A DNA stretch of 64,000 bases, taken from contig CAKTWP010000003.1 in assembly GCA_934630705.1 (NCBI GenBank), positions 62,001 to 126,000 on the forward strand, written 5' to 3'. Origin of the DNA: an uncultured Clostridia bacterium (GTDB taxonomy: Bacteria > Bacillota > Clostridia > Christensenellales > Aristaeellaceae). A model generated the notes under the pieces. It ran no database searches. It saw only the letters and a program-made list of their open reading frames with translations, and was not told where the DNA came from. Every line of letters starts with the position of its first letter. Position 1 is the first letter of the stretch. This document shows positions 1 through 8,273 of this stretch, one piece after another. Both the position numbers and the translations under genes were made by a program.

Positions 1-842
1 CCAGCGGCGGGGATTACAACTGGACGGAAGTGCTTATGCGTCAGGCGGGACGCTATATGGACGGCCTGAGCTTGCATTATTACACGGTCTGCGGCGATTC
101 CTGGGCGCATAAAGGCAGCGCCACCCAGTTTACATCCCGAGATTACTACCACACGCTGGCCAAGGCCTGGAAAATGGAGGAACTGGTTTCCGGCCACAGC
201 CGGATCATGGACCGTTATGACCCGGAAAAACGCGTGGGGCTGGTGGTGGATGAATGGGGCACCTGGTATGACGTGGAACCCGGCACCAATCCCGGCTTCC
301 TCTATCAGCAGAATACCATGCGGGATGCGATGGTGGCGGCCATTACACTGAATATTTTCAATCATCACTGCGACCGGGTGGCCATGGCTAACCTTGCGCA
401 AACCGTAAATGTGCTGCAGGCGGTGATTCTGACGGACGGCGATCGGATGACGCTCACGCCGACCTACCATGTGTTCGATCTGTTCAAAGGCCATCAGGAC
501 GCTAAGGAATTGGACTGCGCCGTTTCCTGCGATACTGCCGGGGAGGGCCCAGATCAGATTGCGTCCATCAGCGCGTCCGCCTCGGAAAAGGATGGACGGA
601 TTACATTGACTCTGGCGCACGTTCGGGCCGATCAGGCGGGAGAGGCGCGCCTGCGGCTGGAGGGCTGCCATGCGGGGCGGGTGACCGGACGGATGCTGCA
701 GGGCGATATGCTTGCATTCAATGATTTCGATCGTGCGCCCCTTGCCGTGACGGAATATACAGACTTCTGCGTGGAAAAGGAAGAAATTCTGCTGCGCCTG
801 CCGCCCTGCGCCGTGGTGACGCTGGAAATTGAAAAAGCATGA
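1..842 (+). CDS. alpha-L-arabinofuranosidase, GH51 (C-terminal part)
   Basis: This is the C-terminal part of a gene that begins before the window; the reading frame is open from base 3. The motif VVDEWGTWYD matches the GH51 region that carries the catalytic nucleophile, the Glu of DEW. The following stretch with NIFNHHCDRVAMANLAQ and the TPTYHVFDLFKGHQ segment are typical of GH51 arabinofuranosidases, and the end is the C-terminal beta-sandwich. The acid/base Glu would lie upstream and is not visible. The family releases terminal L-arabinose from arabinan or arabinoxylan fragments, usually inside the cell. The stop codon overlaps the next start (ATGA), so the two genes are co-translated. The AraD gene at 47853 would serve the same sugar. 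The family call is firm; the exact substrate is inferred. Confidence 0.9.
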   Translation, partial: SGGDYNWTEVLMRQAGRYMDGLSLHYYTVCGDSWAHKGSATQFTSRDYYHTLAKAWKMEELVSGHSRIMDRYDPEKRVGLVVDEWGTWYDVEPGTNPGFLYQQNTMRDAMVAAITLNIFNHHCDRVAMANLAQTVNVLQAVILTDGDRMTLTPTYHVFDLFKGHQDAKELDCAVSCDTAGEGPDQIASISASASEKDGRITLTLAHVRADQAGEARLRLEGCHAGRVTGRMLQGDMLAFNDFDRAPLAVTEYTDFCVEKEEILLRLPPCAVVTLEIEKA

Positions 843-1102
843 ACGGCCCCCAGCGTCTTTGCCGCAAATGCCTGCTTCAGGATCTGACGGATGAGGCGGA
901 GCTGGCGGAATCCATCCGGGAACTGATTGCGCTGCTTCCCGACGAACAGCGAGCGGATGCTGAAACAATTCGGATGCGGCTGGACGCCTGCAGGGCCTGT
1001 GATGTGCTGCATCGCGGCACCTGCGGCCTGTGCGGCTGTTATGTGGAGCTTCGCACGGCAAAAAAATGGATGCACTGCCCACGGGTTCCGGCGCGATGGT
1101 AA
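839..1102 (+). CDS. small Cys-rich protein, DUF6171 family
   Basis: The predicted protein has 87 residues and overlaps the preceding GH51 gene by ATGA. It has a conserved Cys pattern: CRKCLL near the N-terminus, CRACD in the middle, CGLCGCYVELRTAKK, and a final CPRVPARW. I recognise this as the DUF6171 type found as a single small gene in many Clostridia. Eight cysteines in CxxC-like pairs suggest a zinc ribbon, but no function is established. There is no signal peptide or membrane segment, so it should be cytosolic. A hairpin terminator follows at 1183. It looks like a passenger of the arabinofuranosidase operon rather than a part of sugar metabolism, but this is inference. Confidence 0.75.
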   Translation: MNGPQRLCRKCLLQDLTDEAELAESIRELIALLPDEQRADAETIRMRLDACRACDVLHRGTCGLCGCYVELRTAKKWMHCPRVPARW

Positions 1103-1182
1103 GGCTGCAATGGCGAAGGGCGCGTTTGCCGCAGTGTTTGAACGGCTGCTGAATCATGCGATCCATGTTCATATTAAAGATA

Positions 1183-1222
1183 ATCCCCGGCGTGGTGCGG
1201 CCACGTCGGGGATATTGTTTGT
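1183..1222 (+). terminator. rho-independent terminator-like hairpin
   Basis: Thirteen-base arms (1183-1195 and 1201-1213) pair with one G-U wobble around a five-base loop and are followed by a T-rich stretch. It ends the GH51/DUF6171 operon and also separates it from the convergent coiled-coil gene. Confidence 0.7.
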
Positions 1223-1240
1223 CCGGTAATGCAGGATGCC

Positions 1241-2707
1241 TTATTCTGCGGCAGGATCGTCAATCTTCAGGGTGTAATAGAAGGTGAACAGCGCTTCATT
1301 CTCCGCATTCATGCCGCTTACGGTGATGTCGTACAGTCCGGGCAGCAATTCGGGAATTTCATCGTCGGTGTCAGACCGGGTTTCATAGACGATTTCGCCT
1401 GCTTCATCCGCAATCTCAAATCGGAGCCACTGGGCATTCAGCTTCTGCGCAGCTTCCTCCGCCTGCGTTAACTGGGTCTGGAGCGCCTTCACCTGTTCCG
1501 TCTGAGCGGACAACTGCTCCTGAACAGCCCTGGTCTGTTCAGCCTGGGCATTGAGCTGCGCTGTCGCTGCATCGGCTTTTTCCTTGGCGTCCAGTTCCAG
1601 CGCTTCGAGCTTCGCCTGCAGGACGGTATTCTGCTCCTGCGCGGCAAGGGCAGCCTCCTGCGCCTGGGTCAACTGCGCCTGAAGCGCCTGCGCATGCTCC
1701 GTCTGAGCAGCCAACTGCGCCTGAAGGGATTTGGCCTGCTCGGACTGTGCGCTCAGCTGCATGGCCGCTGCATCAGCCTTTTCCTTTGTATCGGCTTCCA
1801 GGGCTTCGATCTGGGAGCGGAGAGCGGCGATCTGCTCCTGTGCTGTCTGGGCGGCTTCCTGCGCCGCCTGCTTTACATTCTCCAATTCGGCTTCCTTGGC
1901 GGTCAGTGCCGCTGCCGCCGCTTCCGCCTTTTCGGTCAACGCAGTGATCTGCTGGTTTTGCCCCGCATGAAGCTGATCCTTTTCAGAGCCGGCCTGGTTC
2001 AGCGTATCCACCTGGGCGGCAAGCTGAGCGATTTCTGCTTCCTTTTCAGCCGCAATGGCATTGGCTTGGGACACTTCCTCTTTCAGCTTGGTGATCTGTG
2101 CGTTTTGCTTTTCAATTTCCTGTTCCAGCGCCGCCTTTTCCGCTGTGGCGGCTTCCTTGGCCTGGGTCAACTGCTCTTTTTCAGCGGACAGGCTGGCCAA
2201 TTGCTCGTCCATGCTCTGCTTTTCGCTCTCCGCCGTTTCCCGCACGGCGTTCAGCGCAGCCAGCTCATCCTTTGCATCTGCAACGGCGGATTCTGCCTGC
2301 GCCAGCAGCGCGGCCTTTTCCTGGACCGTTTTTTCCAGCTCGGCTGCTTTGGCTTCCAGCGCGGTCTTTTCCTGGATCGCTTTTTCCAGCTCGGCTGCTT
2401 TGGCTTCCAACGCCGCCTTTTCCTCCTGCAGCTGGGCTGCCTGAGCCTGAGCTTCTTCCTTGGCAGCGGTCAGATCGGCGGACAACTGATCGCAGGTGGC
2501 CTGCAGCGCGGCCAACGCATCGTCGCTCTCTGCCTTCTGGGCTTTTGCGGCGGCTTCAGCGTCGGTCAGCTTACTCTGTATTGCGGCAATTTCACTGGCT
2601 TTCCGATTGACCTCGCTCTCCAGGCTGTTGCGCTGACCGGCCGATACGGCCACCAGCACAACGGCCACCAGAACGACTGCGGCGATGATCCAAATCGATT
2701 TTTTCAC
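1241..2707 (-). CDS. membrane-anchored long coiled-coil protein
   Basis: I choose the GTG at 2707, just after AGGAGAGG, giving 488 residues. The first 25 residues (MKKSIWIIAAVVLVAVVLVAVS) form one membrane segment or uncleaved signal. Residues about 30-420 are almost pure Ala/Glu/Lys/Gln heptad sequence, a long coiled coil with internal repetition such as two near-identical copies of ALEAKAAELEK. The last 65 residues are a small beta-rich domain (LRFEIADEAGEIVYETRS and onward). The layout suggests an extracytoplasmic rod with a globular tip, as in envelope spacer or adhesion proteins, but I do not recognise a named family. It is convergent with the DUF6171 gene and lies downstream of the EF-G-like gene, separated by that gene's terminator. 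Confidence 0.75.
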   Translation of the reverse strand: MKKSIWIIAAVVLVAVVLVAVSAGQRNSLESEVNRKASEIAAIQSKLTDAEAAAKAQKAESDDALAALQATCDQLSADLTAAKEEAQAQAAQLQEEKAALEAKAAELEKAIQEKTALEAKAAELEKTVQEKAALLAQAESAVADAKDELAALNAVRETAESEKQSMDEQLASLSAEKEQLTQAKEAATAEKAALEQEIEKQNAQITKLKEEVSQANAIAAEKEAEIAQLAAQVDTLNQAGSEKDQLHAGQNQQITALTEKAEAAAAALTAKEAELENVKQAAQEAAQTAQEQIAALRSQIEALEADTKEKADAAAMQLSAQSEQAKSLQAQLAAQTEHAQALQAQLTQAQEAALAAQEQNTVLQAKLEALELDAKEKADAATAQLNAQAEQTRAVQEQLSAQTEQVKALQTQLTQAEEAAQKLNAQWLRFEIADEAGEIVYETRSDTDDEIPELLPGLYDITVSGMNAENEALFTFYYTLKIDDPAAE

Positions 2708-2858
2708 ATGCTTCCTCTCCTTATTCTTCTTATTTCCAGGCGATGGCTTCGCCCGAACGAACCAAAGAAGGCCGTGACGCGCCAACCTCATAAACAGTAT
2801 ATTTGCAGATATGCCATTCTATCCCGTCCGAAAATGAAAACGGATTCTGAACGGATAG

Positions 2859-2885
2859 AAAAACCGCCCGATGTTAACCGGGCGG
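2859..2885 (-). terminator. terminator of the EF-G-like gene
   Basis: On the minus strand, seven-base GC arms (2879-2885 and 2864-2870, CCGCCCG type) with an eight-base loop run directly into five T residues. It sits 13 bases after the EF-G-like stop codon. Confidence 0.85.
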
Positions 2886-2897
2886 CTGCAAACAGGA

Positions 2898-4979
2898 TTA
2901 TTCTTCTTCGTCCTCGTCCTTCTGCGCATTTTCGATGATCTTCTTGGCGGCGTCCGCAGGCATTTCCTCGTACCGCTCGAAGTTCATGGTGAAGGAACCG
3001 CGAGCCTGGGTCATGGACCGCAGGTCAGTAGCATACTTGAACATTTCGCCCATGGGCGCTTCGGCAGTCACGCGCTGCATGCCGTCCACCTGATCCATCC
3101 CCATGATGCGGCCGCGGCGCTTGTTCATATCGCCCATGATGTCGCCCATGTATTCATCAGGCACGAACACTTCCACGTGCATGATGGGCTCCAGCAGCAC
3201 GGGGCTGGCGTCCATGCAGCCCTTCTTATAGGCAATGCGGGCAGCAGTCTTGAACGCCATTTCAGAGGAGTCCACAGGGTGATAGGAGCCGTCATACAGC
3301 TTGGCGCGCAGGCCCACCATGGGATAGCCGGCCAGAACGCCCTTGCGGATATTTTCCCGCAGGCCCTTTTCCACGGAGGGGATGAAGTTGCGCGGCACGG
3401 CGCCGCCCACAACGGCATCCACAAATTCGAAATCCACATTGGTATCGCCAATGGGGGAGAACTCGATCCACACATCGCCGAACTGGCCATGACCGCCGGA
3501 CTGCTTCTTATGGCGGCCCTGGCAGGAAACGGTCTTGCGGATGGTTTCACGATAGGGAATCTTGGGATCGCTCAGATTGGCATTGGCGCCAAACTTGGAA
3601 GCCAGCTTGTTGCGGATCACGTCCAGATGCAGCTCGCCCTGGCCGGACAGCAGCGTTTCGGTGGTTTCCGCGTTCTTTTCCACCTTGATGGAGGGGTCTT
3701 CCTCCTGGAGACGGCTCAGGCCAGAGAACACCTTGTCTTCTTCACCCTGCTTGGCGGCAGAAATGGCCTTGGAAATGCAGGGAGCGGGGAAGGCGATGGG
3801 AGCGAAGCGAACGGGATTGGCCGCGTCACACAGGGTATCGCCGGAATTGGTGAACTGCAGCTTGGACAGCGCGCCCAGATCGCCCGCGTTGAGCACATTG
3901 ACACCGGTCTGCTTCTTGCCGCGCATCACGAACAGGCCGCCGGCCTTTTCAGCCTTATCCGCCGTGGCGTTATACAGGGCGGTGGCGGGGGTGATGGAGC
4001 CGGAGCAAACCCGGAACAGGGACAGCTTGCCCACAAACGGGTCGGCAATGGTCTTATAAACGAAAGCGGAGAAGGGCGCATCATTGGTGCAGGCGCGCTC
4101 CACCTTTTCGCCGGTCTTGGGATTCTCGCCTTCCAGCTTGGCGCTCTTGGGGGAATGGAGATAAACGCTCATCACGTCCAGCATCTTGGCGATGCCAACG
4201 CCGGTGGTGGCAGAGCAGGCGACAACGGGAACGATGGTGCCGTTCTGCATGCCGGCGCGGAAGCCGGAGAGGATTTCCTCGTGGGTCAGCTCTTCGCCGT
4301 CCAGATACTTCATCATCAGCTCGTCGTCAGCGCCGGCGGCGGCTTCGGTGATTTCTTCCATGGCAGAGGAGATGGCGGAAGCCATATCGGCGGGCACGGG
4401 CACTTCCTTAATGCCCTTGCCGGCGCCTTCATAGGCCTTGTTTTCCAGCACGTTCACCACGCCCTTGAAGGAAGCGCCGGCACCGATGGGCAGCAGCATG
4501 GGCACCACGGAGGAGCCGAACTTATCCCGCAGCTGATCCACAACCTTCTGATAATTGGCGTTTTCGGTATCCATCCGGTTGACGATAAACATCCGGCAGA
4601 CGTTATTCTTCTTGGAATAATCCCAGGCCTTTTCGGCGCCCACGGACAGGCCGCTTACTGCGCCTACCACGATCCCTGCGGTTTCCACAACGCGCAACGC
4701 GCCCACCATTTCGCCAATAAAATCGAAATAACCGGGAACATCGATCACATTGATCTTCGTGCCCTTCCATTCAACGGGCGCCACAGCGGCGCTGATGGAA
4801 ATTTTACGTTTGATTTCTTCGGGGTCAAAGTCCGTAGTGGCGGAGCCATCTTCCACCCGGCCCTGACGATCCACATGCCCCGCGGCAAAAAGCATCGCTT
4901 CGGTCAGCGTGGTTTTGCCCTCGGAGCCATGCCCGATCAGGGCGATATTGCGAATGTTTTCTGTTTTGTAGTCAGCCAT
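2898..4979 (-). CDS. elongation factor G-like GTPase
   Basis: The protein has 693 residues from the ATG at 4979, which is preceded by AGGGGGAACC. It has the full EF-G layout: GTPase domain, domain II, and domains III-V with the GGHGQFGDVWIEF segment of domain IV. The nucleotide-binding motifs are altered. G1 is GHGSEGKT (residues 16-23) instead of GHIDAGKT. G3 is DVPGY (80-84) instead of DTPGH, so the His that activates water in EF-G and EF-Tu is a Tyr here. G4 is NRMD (134-137). These changes match the EF-G2-like side branch of the family rather than the housekeeping translocase. Its true role (ribosome rescue, recycling or another step) is not established. It has its own promoter and terminator and is a single gene. 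Confidence 0.85.
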   Translation of the reverse strand: MADYKTENIRNIALIGHGSEGKTTLTEAMLFAAGHVDRQGRVEDGSATTDFDPEEIKRKISISAAVAPVEWKGTKINVIDVPGYFDFIGEMVGALRVVETAGIVVGAVSGLSVGAEKAWDYSKKNNVCRMFIVNRMDTENANYQKVVDQLRDKFGSSVVPMLLPIGAGASFKGVVNVLENKAYEGAGKGIKEVPVPADMASAISSAMEEITEAAAGADDELMMKYLDGEELTHEEILSGFRAGMQNGTIVPVVACSATTGVGIAKMLDVMSVYLHSPKSAKLEGENPKTGEKVERACTNDAPFSAFVYKTIADPFVGKLSLFRVCSGSITPATALYNATADKAEKAGGLFVMRGKKQTGVNVLNAGDLGALSKLQFTNSGDTLCDAANPVRFAPIAFPAPCISKAISAAKQGEEDKVFSGLSRLQEEDPSIKVEKNAETTETLLSGQGELHLDVIRNKLASKFGANANLSDPKIPYRETIRKTVSCQGRHKKQSGGHGQFGDVWIEFSPIGDTNVDFEFVDAVVGGAVPRNFIPSVEKGLRENIRKGVLAGYPMVGLRAKLYDGSYHPVDSSEMAFKTAARIAYKKGCMDASPVLLEPIMHVEVFVPDEYMGDIMGDMNKRRGRIMGMDQVDGMQRVTAEAPMGEMFKYATDLRSMTQARGSFTMNFERYEEMPADAAKKIIENAQKDEDEEE

Positions 4980-5041
4980 GTTGGTTCCCCCTATAAATTC
5001 ATTTGAAATGATCAACACAAGTTTAATCACACACAAACAGT

Positions 5042-5070
5042 ATTTTACCAGATAATACGGGAAATTACAA
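5042..5070 (-). promoter_or_regulatory. sigma-A-type promoter for the EF-G-like gene
   Basis: On the minus strand TTGTAA (5070-5065) is followed after 17 bases by TAAAAT (5047-5042). It lies about 60 bases upstream of the start codon in an AT-rich stretch. Confidence 0.65.
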
Positions 5071-5186
5071 GCCATTTATTCCAAAAGATTTTCAAATGAA
5101 TTTCGGCGTTTTTTTGTAGAAAATAGCGCAAAGGGCCCTTATTTTTTCCCAAATTCTTGGGCATCCATGCAGAAAAACACACCGGG

Positions 5187-5945
5187 TTATTCCGCCACGA
5201 TCAGTTCCACATGGCCCTCCTCCAGCCGCTGGGTATAGGGTTGGGAAGGAATCTGGTCGGTGATGACGGTGTCAAAGGCATCCAGCGGGGCAAACGTCAT
5301 CAGGCCGGTCACCCCGAATTTTTCGGCGGCCACCAGCAGCACCTTCTTCTCGCTGCATTCCATGGCGCATTTTTTGATTTCATATTCCATGGGGCTGGAA
5401 TTGGTGACCCCATGGGTGGATACGCCGGTAGCGGCCATAAACGCGATGCGGATATTATACCGCCGCAGGGAGCGAACCGTTTCATCCCCGGTAAAGGAAT
5501 TGGTTCGCCGGCGCAGCTGCCCGGGCAGGGCGATCACATTGATATTGTCATAGGGCAGCGCCGCCATGATAACGCCCAGGCTGTTGGTCACCACCGTCAG
5601 TTCCCGCCGGTCCTTGATGTAATCCATCATTTGCAGGGTAGTGGTGCCGCTGTCCATAAAAATAATGTCCTTATCCCCAACCAACTCAGCCGCCTGACGG
5701 CCGATGGCCACCTTTTCTTCCTCTTTACTAATCCGCCGCACGTCATAAGGGGTGAGCGTCTGATCGGGCCGGCGGGCGCAGACCCCGCCATACACCTTTT
5801 CCGCCGCGCCGGTCTGAATCAGCGTGGCCACATCCCGGCGTACGGTGTTCATGGAAACCTGAAAATGCTCCTTGAGTTCTTCCATGGTGGCCGTTCCATG
5901 GGCGGCAATATATTGCGCCATTTCCTGAATACGATTGGTTTTCAT
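5187..5945 (-). CDS. DeoR-family transcriptional regulator
   Basis: The protein has 252 residues; the start at 5945 is set by AGGAGG seven bases upstream. Residues 1-55 form the DeoR winged helix (RIQEMAQYIAAHGTATMEEL, then VSMNTVRRDVATL). The rest is the DeoR sensor domain of the ribose-5-phosphate-isomerase-like fold, with DSGTTTLQM as phosphate-binding loop and ALPGQLRRRTNSFTG. Such proteins repress sugar catabolic genes and are released by a phosphorylated sugar. The target is not evident, because the neighbours (EF-G-like, RDD protein) are not sugar enzymes. It has its own promoter (5983-6010) and may act on a distant regulon. Confidence 0.93.
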   Translation of the reverse strand: MKTNRIQEMAQYIAAHGTATMEELKEHFQVSMNTVRRDVATLIQTGAAEKVYGGVCARRPDQTLTPYDVRRISKEEEKVAIGRQAAELVGDKDIIFMDSGTTTLQMMDYIKDRRELTVVTNSLGVIMAALPYDNINVIALPGQLRRRTNSFTGDETVRSLRRYNIRIAFMAATGVSTHGVTNSSPMEYEIKKCAMECSEKKVLLVAAEKFGVTGLMTFAPLDAFDTVITDQIPSQPYTQRLEEGHVELIVAE

Positions 5946-6361
5946 GGCGGTTCCTCCTCTTTTGTTCGTATTTATTGTTTTTATTGTACCACGTTTTTTT
6001 GTTTTGTAAAGGTTCAAATGCATAAATCATGGGTATATCTTGAATGAAAAGAACAAAGATTGCATACATCGTTCACCGGCCGAAAGAACCCTGCAAGGAA
6101 GCGGAAGGCCTGGAAAGCATGGCGAAAGCAGAACGGAATATTTGCTCATTTTTCCCATAGGCGAATGGAAGCTTTCTTTGCTCCCGCATAAAACGGCGCG
6201 CAGCATCGGAGGGGAAAAGGGGCATTCAGACGGATTTTTCGTCAAAAAAACGGCTTTAGCAGAAAATGCGGCATAAAGTTGCTTTCAGGTATGGCTTTTT
6301 TGGCGAAACTATCTTATAATGGAAAAGACAAAGAAAAAACAACCGCGAGAGGGGTTGGAGC
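5946..6361 (+). other. 416-base intergenic region without a recognised gene
   Basis: This gap separates the divergent DeoR and RDD genes. It holds the DeoR promoter on the minus strand and, at 6315-6320 on the plus strand, a good -10 box (TATAAT) before the RDD gene without a clear -35. A 78-codon open frame starts at 6040 but has no ribosome binding site or recognisable protein features, so I do not call it. Confidence 0.5.
5983..6010 (-). promoter_or_regulatory. promoter of the DeoR-family gene
   Basis: On the minus strand TTTACA (6010-6005), a 16-base A-rich spacer and TACAAT (5988-5983) form a sigma-A-type promoter about 40 bases before the start codon. Confidence 0.65.
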
Positions 6362-7123
6362 ATGGTATTCAGCGTACAGCGGGCGAGCATATGGAAACGG
6401 ATTTCGGCGTTTCTGTTTGATTTTATTTTGCTGGGCATCGTAACGGTGCTGTTTGCGTTTCTGCTTTCGGCCGTGCTGGGCTATGACGGATACGCAAATA
6501 CGCTGAGCCAGTGCTATGATCGCTACAGCGCGGAATACGGCGTGGATTTTCAAATGTCTCTGGCGCAATACGATCAGCTGACGGAGGAAGGATCCCGGCA
6601 GCTGGACGCGGCGTATCAGGCTCTGGGGGCGGATGCGGACGCGGTCTACGCCTATGAAATGCTTATGCGGCTAACGCTGATTATCCTGTCGGTGAGCATG
6701 CTGCTGGGGCATCTGTCGCTGGAGCTGCTGGTGCCCAGGCTTCTTGGCAACGGGCAGACCCTGGGGAAAAAAATCTTCAGCCTGGGTGTGATGCGGCAGG
6801 ATGGGGTGCGGCTCAGCGGTCTGTCCCTTTTCGTGCGCACAGTTCTGGGGAAATACACCATTGAAGCCATGGCGCCGGCGCTGATTCTGCTGATGCTGTA
6901 TTTTGGCATGCTGGGGCTGGCGGGCACCATTGTGCTGCTGTTTCTTTTGCTGCTGCAGGTGGTTCTCACCCTGGCCACCCATTTCCATACGCCCATTCAT
7001 GATCTGCTGGCGGGCACCGTGGTGGTGGATTTGCCCAGCCAGATGATTTTCGACAGCCCGGAAGCCATGATCGCCTACAAGGAAGCGCGTCAGGCGGAAA
7101 GGGCTGCCGCCCAGCCCTATTGA
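6362..7123 (+). CDS. RDD-family integral membrane protein
   Basis: The protein has 253 residues and starts with RASIWKRISAFLFDFILLG, the Arg..Asp pair of the first membrane segment that names the RDD family. A hydrophilic loop of about 80 residues follows, then three more membrane segments (about residues 102-125, 160-180 and 185-205). The segment LGNGQTLGKKIFSLGVM and the final HTPIHDLLAGTVVVD are also standard RDD signatures. The biochemical role of the family is mostly unknown, with some members linked to ion or proton exchange. It lies 45 bases before the ABC ATPase and may be its first operon partner, but functional linkage is not shown. Confidence 0.88.
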   Translation: MVFSVQRASIWKRISAFLFDFILLGIVTVLFAFLLSAVLGYDGYANTLSQCYDRYSAEYGVDFQMSLAQYDQLTEEGSRQLDAAYQALGADADAVYAYEMLMRLTLIILSVSMLLGHLSLELLVPRLLGNGQTLGKKIFSLGVMRQDGVRLSGLSLFVRTVLGKYTIEAMAPALILLMLYFGMLGLAGTIVLLFLLLLQVVLTLATHFHTPIHDLLAGTVVVDLPSQMIFDSPEAMIAYKEARQAERAAAQPY

Positions 7124-7168
7124 CGGCCGATTCACAAAGGAAAACTGTTCCAAGGAAAGGGGTTATCC

Positions 7169-8272
7169 ATGAAGATTGTTTTGCAGAACCTGACCAAGAT
7201 TTTCCCCAGCCGCAATAAGAAATCCGGCGAAGAAGTGGTGGCCGTAAGCGATTTCAGCTTTGAAATCCCGGACGGCAAGCTCATCGGCCTGCTGGGCCCC
7301 TCGGGCTGCGGCAAGAGCACCACGCTGTACATGATCAGCGGCTTGCAGAAGCCCACCTCCGGAAAAATATACTTTGGCGATAACGATGTGACCGAGCTAT
7401 CCACCGAAAAACGGGGGATCGGCCTGGTGTTCCAGAATTACGCCCTGTATCCCCACATGACGGTGCTGCAAAACATCCTGTTCCCCCTGCAGAATCTGAC
7501 CGGGCCGGACAAGCTGACCAAGCAGCAGATGTTGGACCGGGCCTATGAAGCGGCCCGGCTGGTACAGATCGACGGGCTGCTGGACCGCAAACCCAGCGAG
7601 CTTTCCGGCGGCCAGCAGCAGCGGGTGGCCATTGCCCGGGCGCTGGTGAAAATGCCCAGGGTGCTGCTGCTGGACGAACCCCTGTCCAATCTGGACGCCC
7701 GGCTGCGGCTGCAGACCCGGGAGGAAATCCGCCGTATCCAGAAGGAAACGGGGATTACCACCGTGTTCGTCACCCACGACCAGGAAGAAGCCATGTCCAT
7801 TTCCGATATGATCGTGGTGATGAAGCTGGGCGTGATTCAACAGATTGGCAAGCCCCAGGAGGTGTATGATGATCCGGCCAACCTGTTCGTGGCCAAGTTT
7901 CTGGGCACGCCGCCCATCAACGTGTTCTCCGGCCGCGTGGAGGCCGGGCGGCTGTATATCGGTTCGGACGATGTGATGGCCGTGGCCGGCGTTCCCGATC
8001 AGGAAGTGACGGTGGGCATCCGGCCCGAGGGCTTTGTGCCGGACGAAAAGGGCGCGCTTGCCTGCAAGCTGAGCAACGTGGAAGTGATGGGCCGGGATGT
8101 GAGCGTGGTGTCCACGCATCCAGCGTCGCTCAATCCCACGGTGCGCTCCATTATCGATGCAGATATCAAGGTGGATCCCCGGCAGGAGACGATCCGCTAT
8201 ACCATTAAGCCCCACAAGCTCTTCCTTTTCGCCAGGGACAGCGAGAAGCGAATTCCGTTCGAGGTGAAGTGA
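7169..8272 (+). CDS. sugar ABC importer ATPase, MsmK/UgpC type
   Basis: The protein has 367 residues. Walker A is GPSGCGKST (43-51), the signature is LSGGQQQR, Walker B is VLLLDEPLSNLD and the switch His is in VFVTHDQEEA. The C-terminal 120 residues form the regulatory OB-like domain of the MalK/MsmK/UgpC group. It powers the two permeases that follow directly (8274 and 9230). It is the only ATPase of this type in the window, while three other CUT1 importers here (from 32031, 40185 and 59485) have none. In Gram-positive bacteria one MsmK can energise several importers, so this gene may serve them all; that is inference. Confidence 0.95.
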   Translation: MKIVLQNLTKIFPSRNKKSGEEVVAVSDFSFEIPDGKLIGLLGPSGCGKSTTLYMISGLQKPTSGKIYFGDNDVTELSTEKRGIGLVFQNYALYPHMTVLQNILFPLQNLTGPDKLTKQQMLDRAYEAARLVQIDGLLDRKPSELSGGQQQRVAIARALVKMPRVLLLDEPLSNLDARLRLQTREEIRRIQKETGITTVFVTHDQEEAMSISDMIVVMKLGVIQQIGKPQEVYDDPANLFVAKFLGTPPINVFSGRVEAGRLYIGSDDVMAVAGVPDQEVTVGIRPEGFVPDEKGALACKLSNVEVMGRDVSVVSTHPASLNPTVRSIIDADIKVDPRQETIRYTIKPHKLFLFARDSEKRIPFEVK

Positions 8273-8273
8273 T

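Noticed and set aside
1229..2938. Plus-strand frames across the coiled-coil gene, including one of 414 codons
   Set aside because: They are reversed images of the heptad repeats and have no start signals.
2871..5006. Open frame of 711 codons on the strand opposite the EF-G-like gene
   Set aside because: It mirrors the EF-G-like gene, has His/Gly-rich low-complexity translation, no ribosome binding site and no recognisable domain. Long antisense frames are expected from the high G+C third positions here.
6040..6276. Plus-strand frame of 78 codons between the DeoR and RDD genes
   Set aside because: No ribosome binding site, no family features and unusual composition; likely chance.
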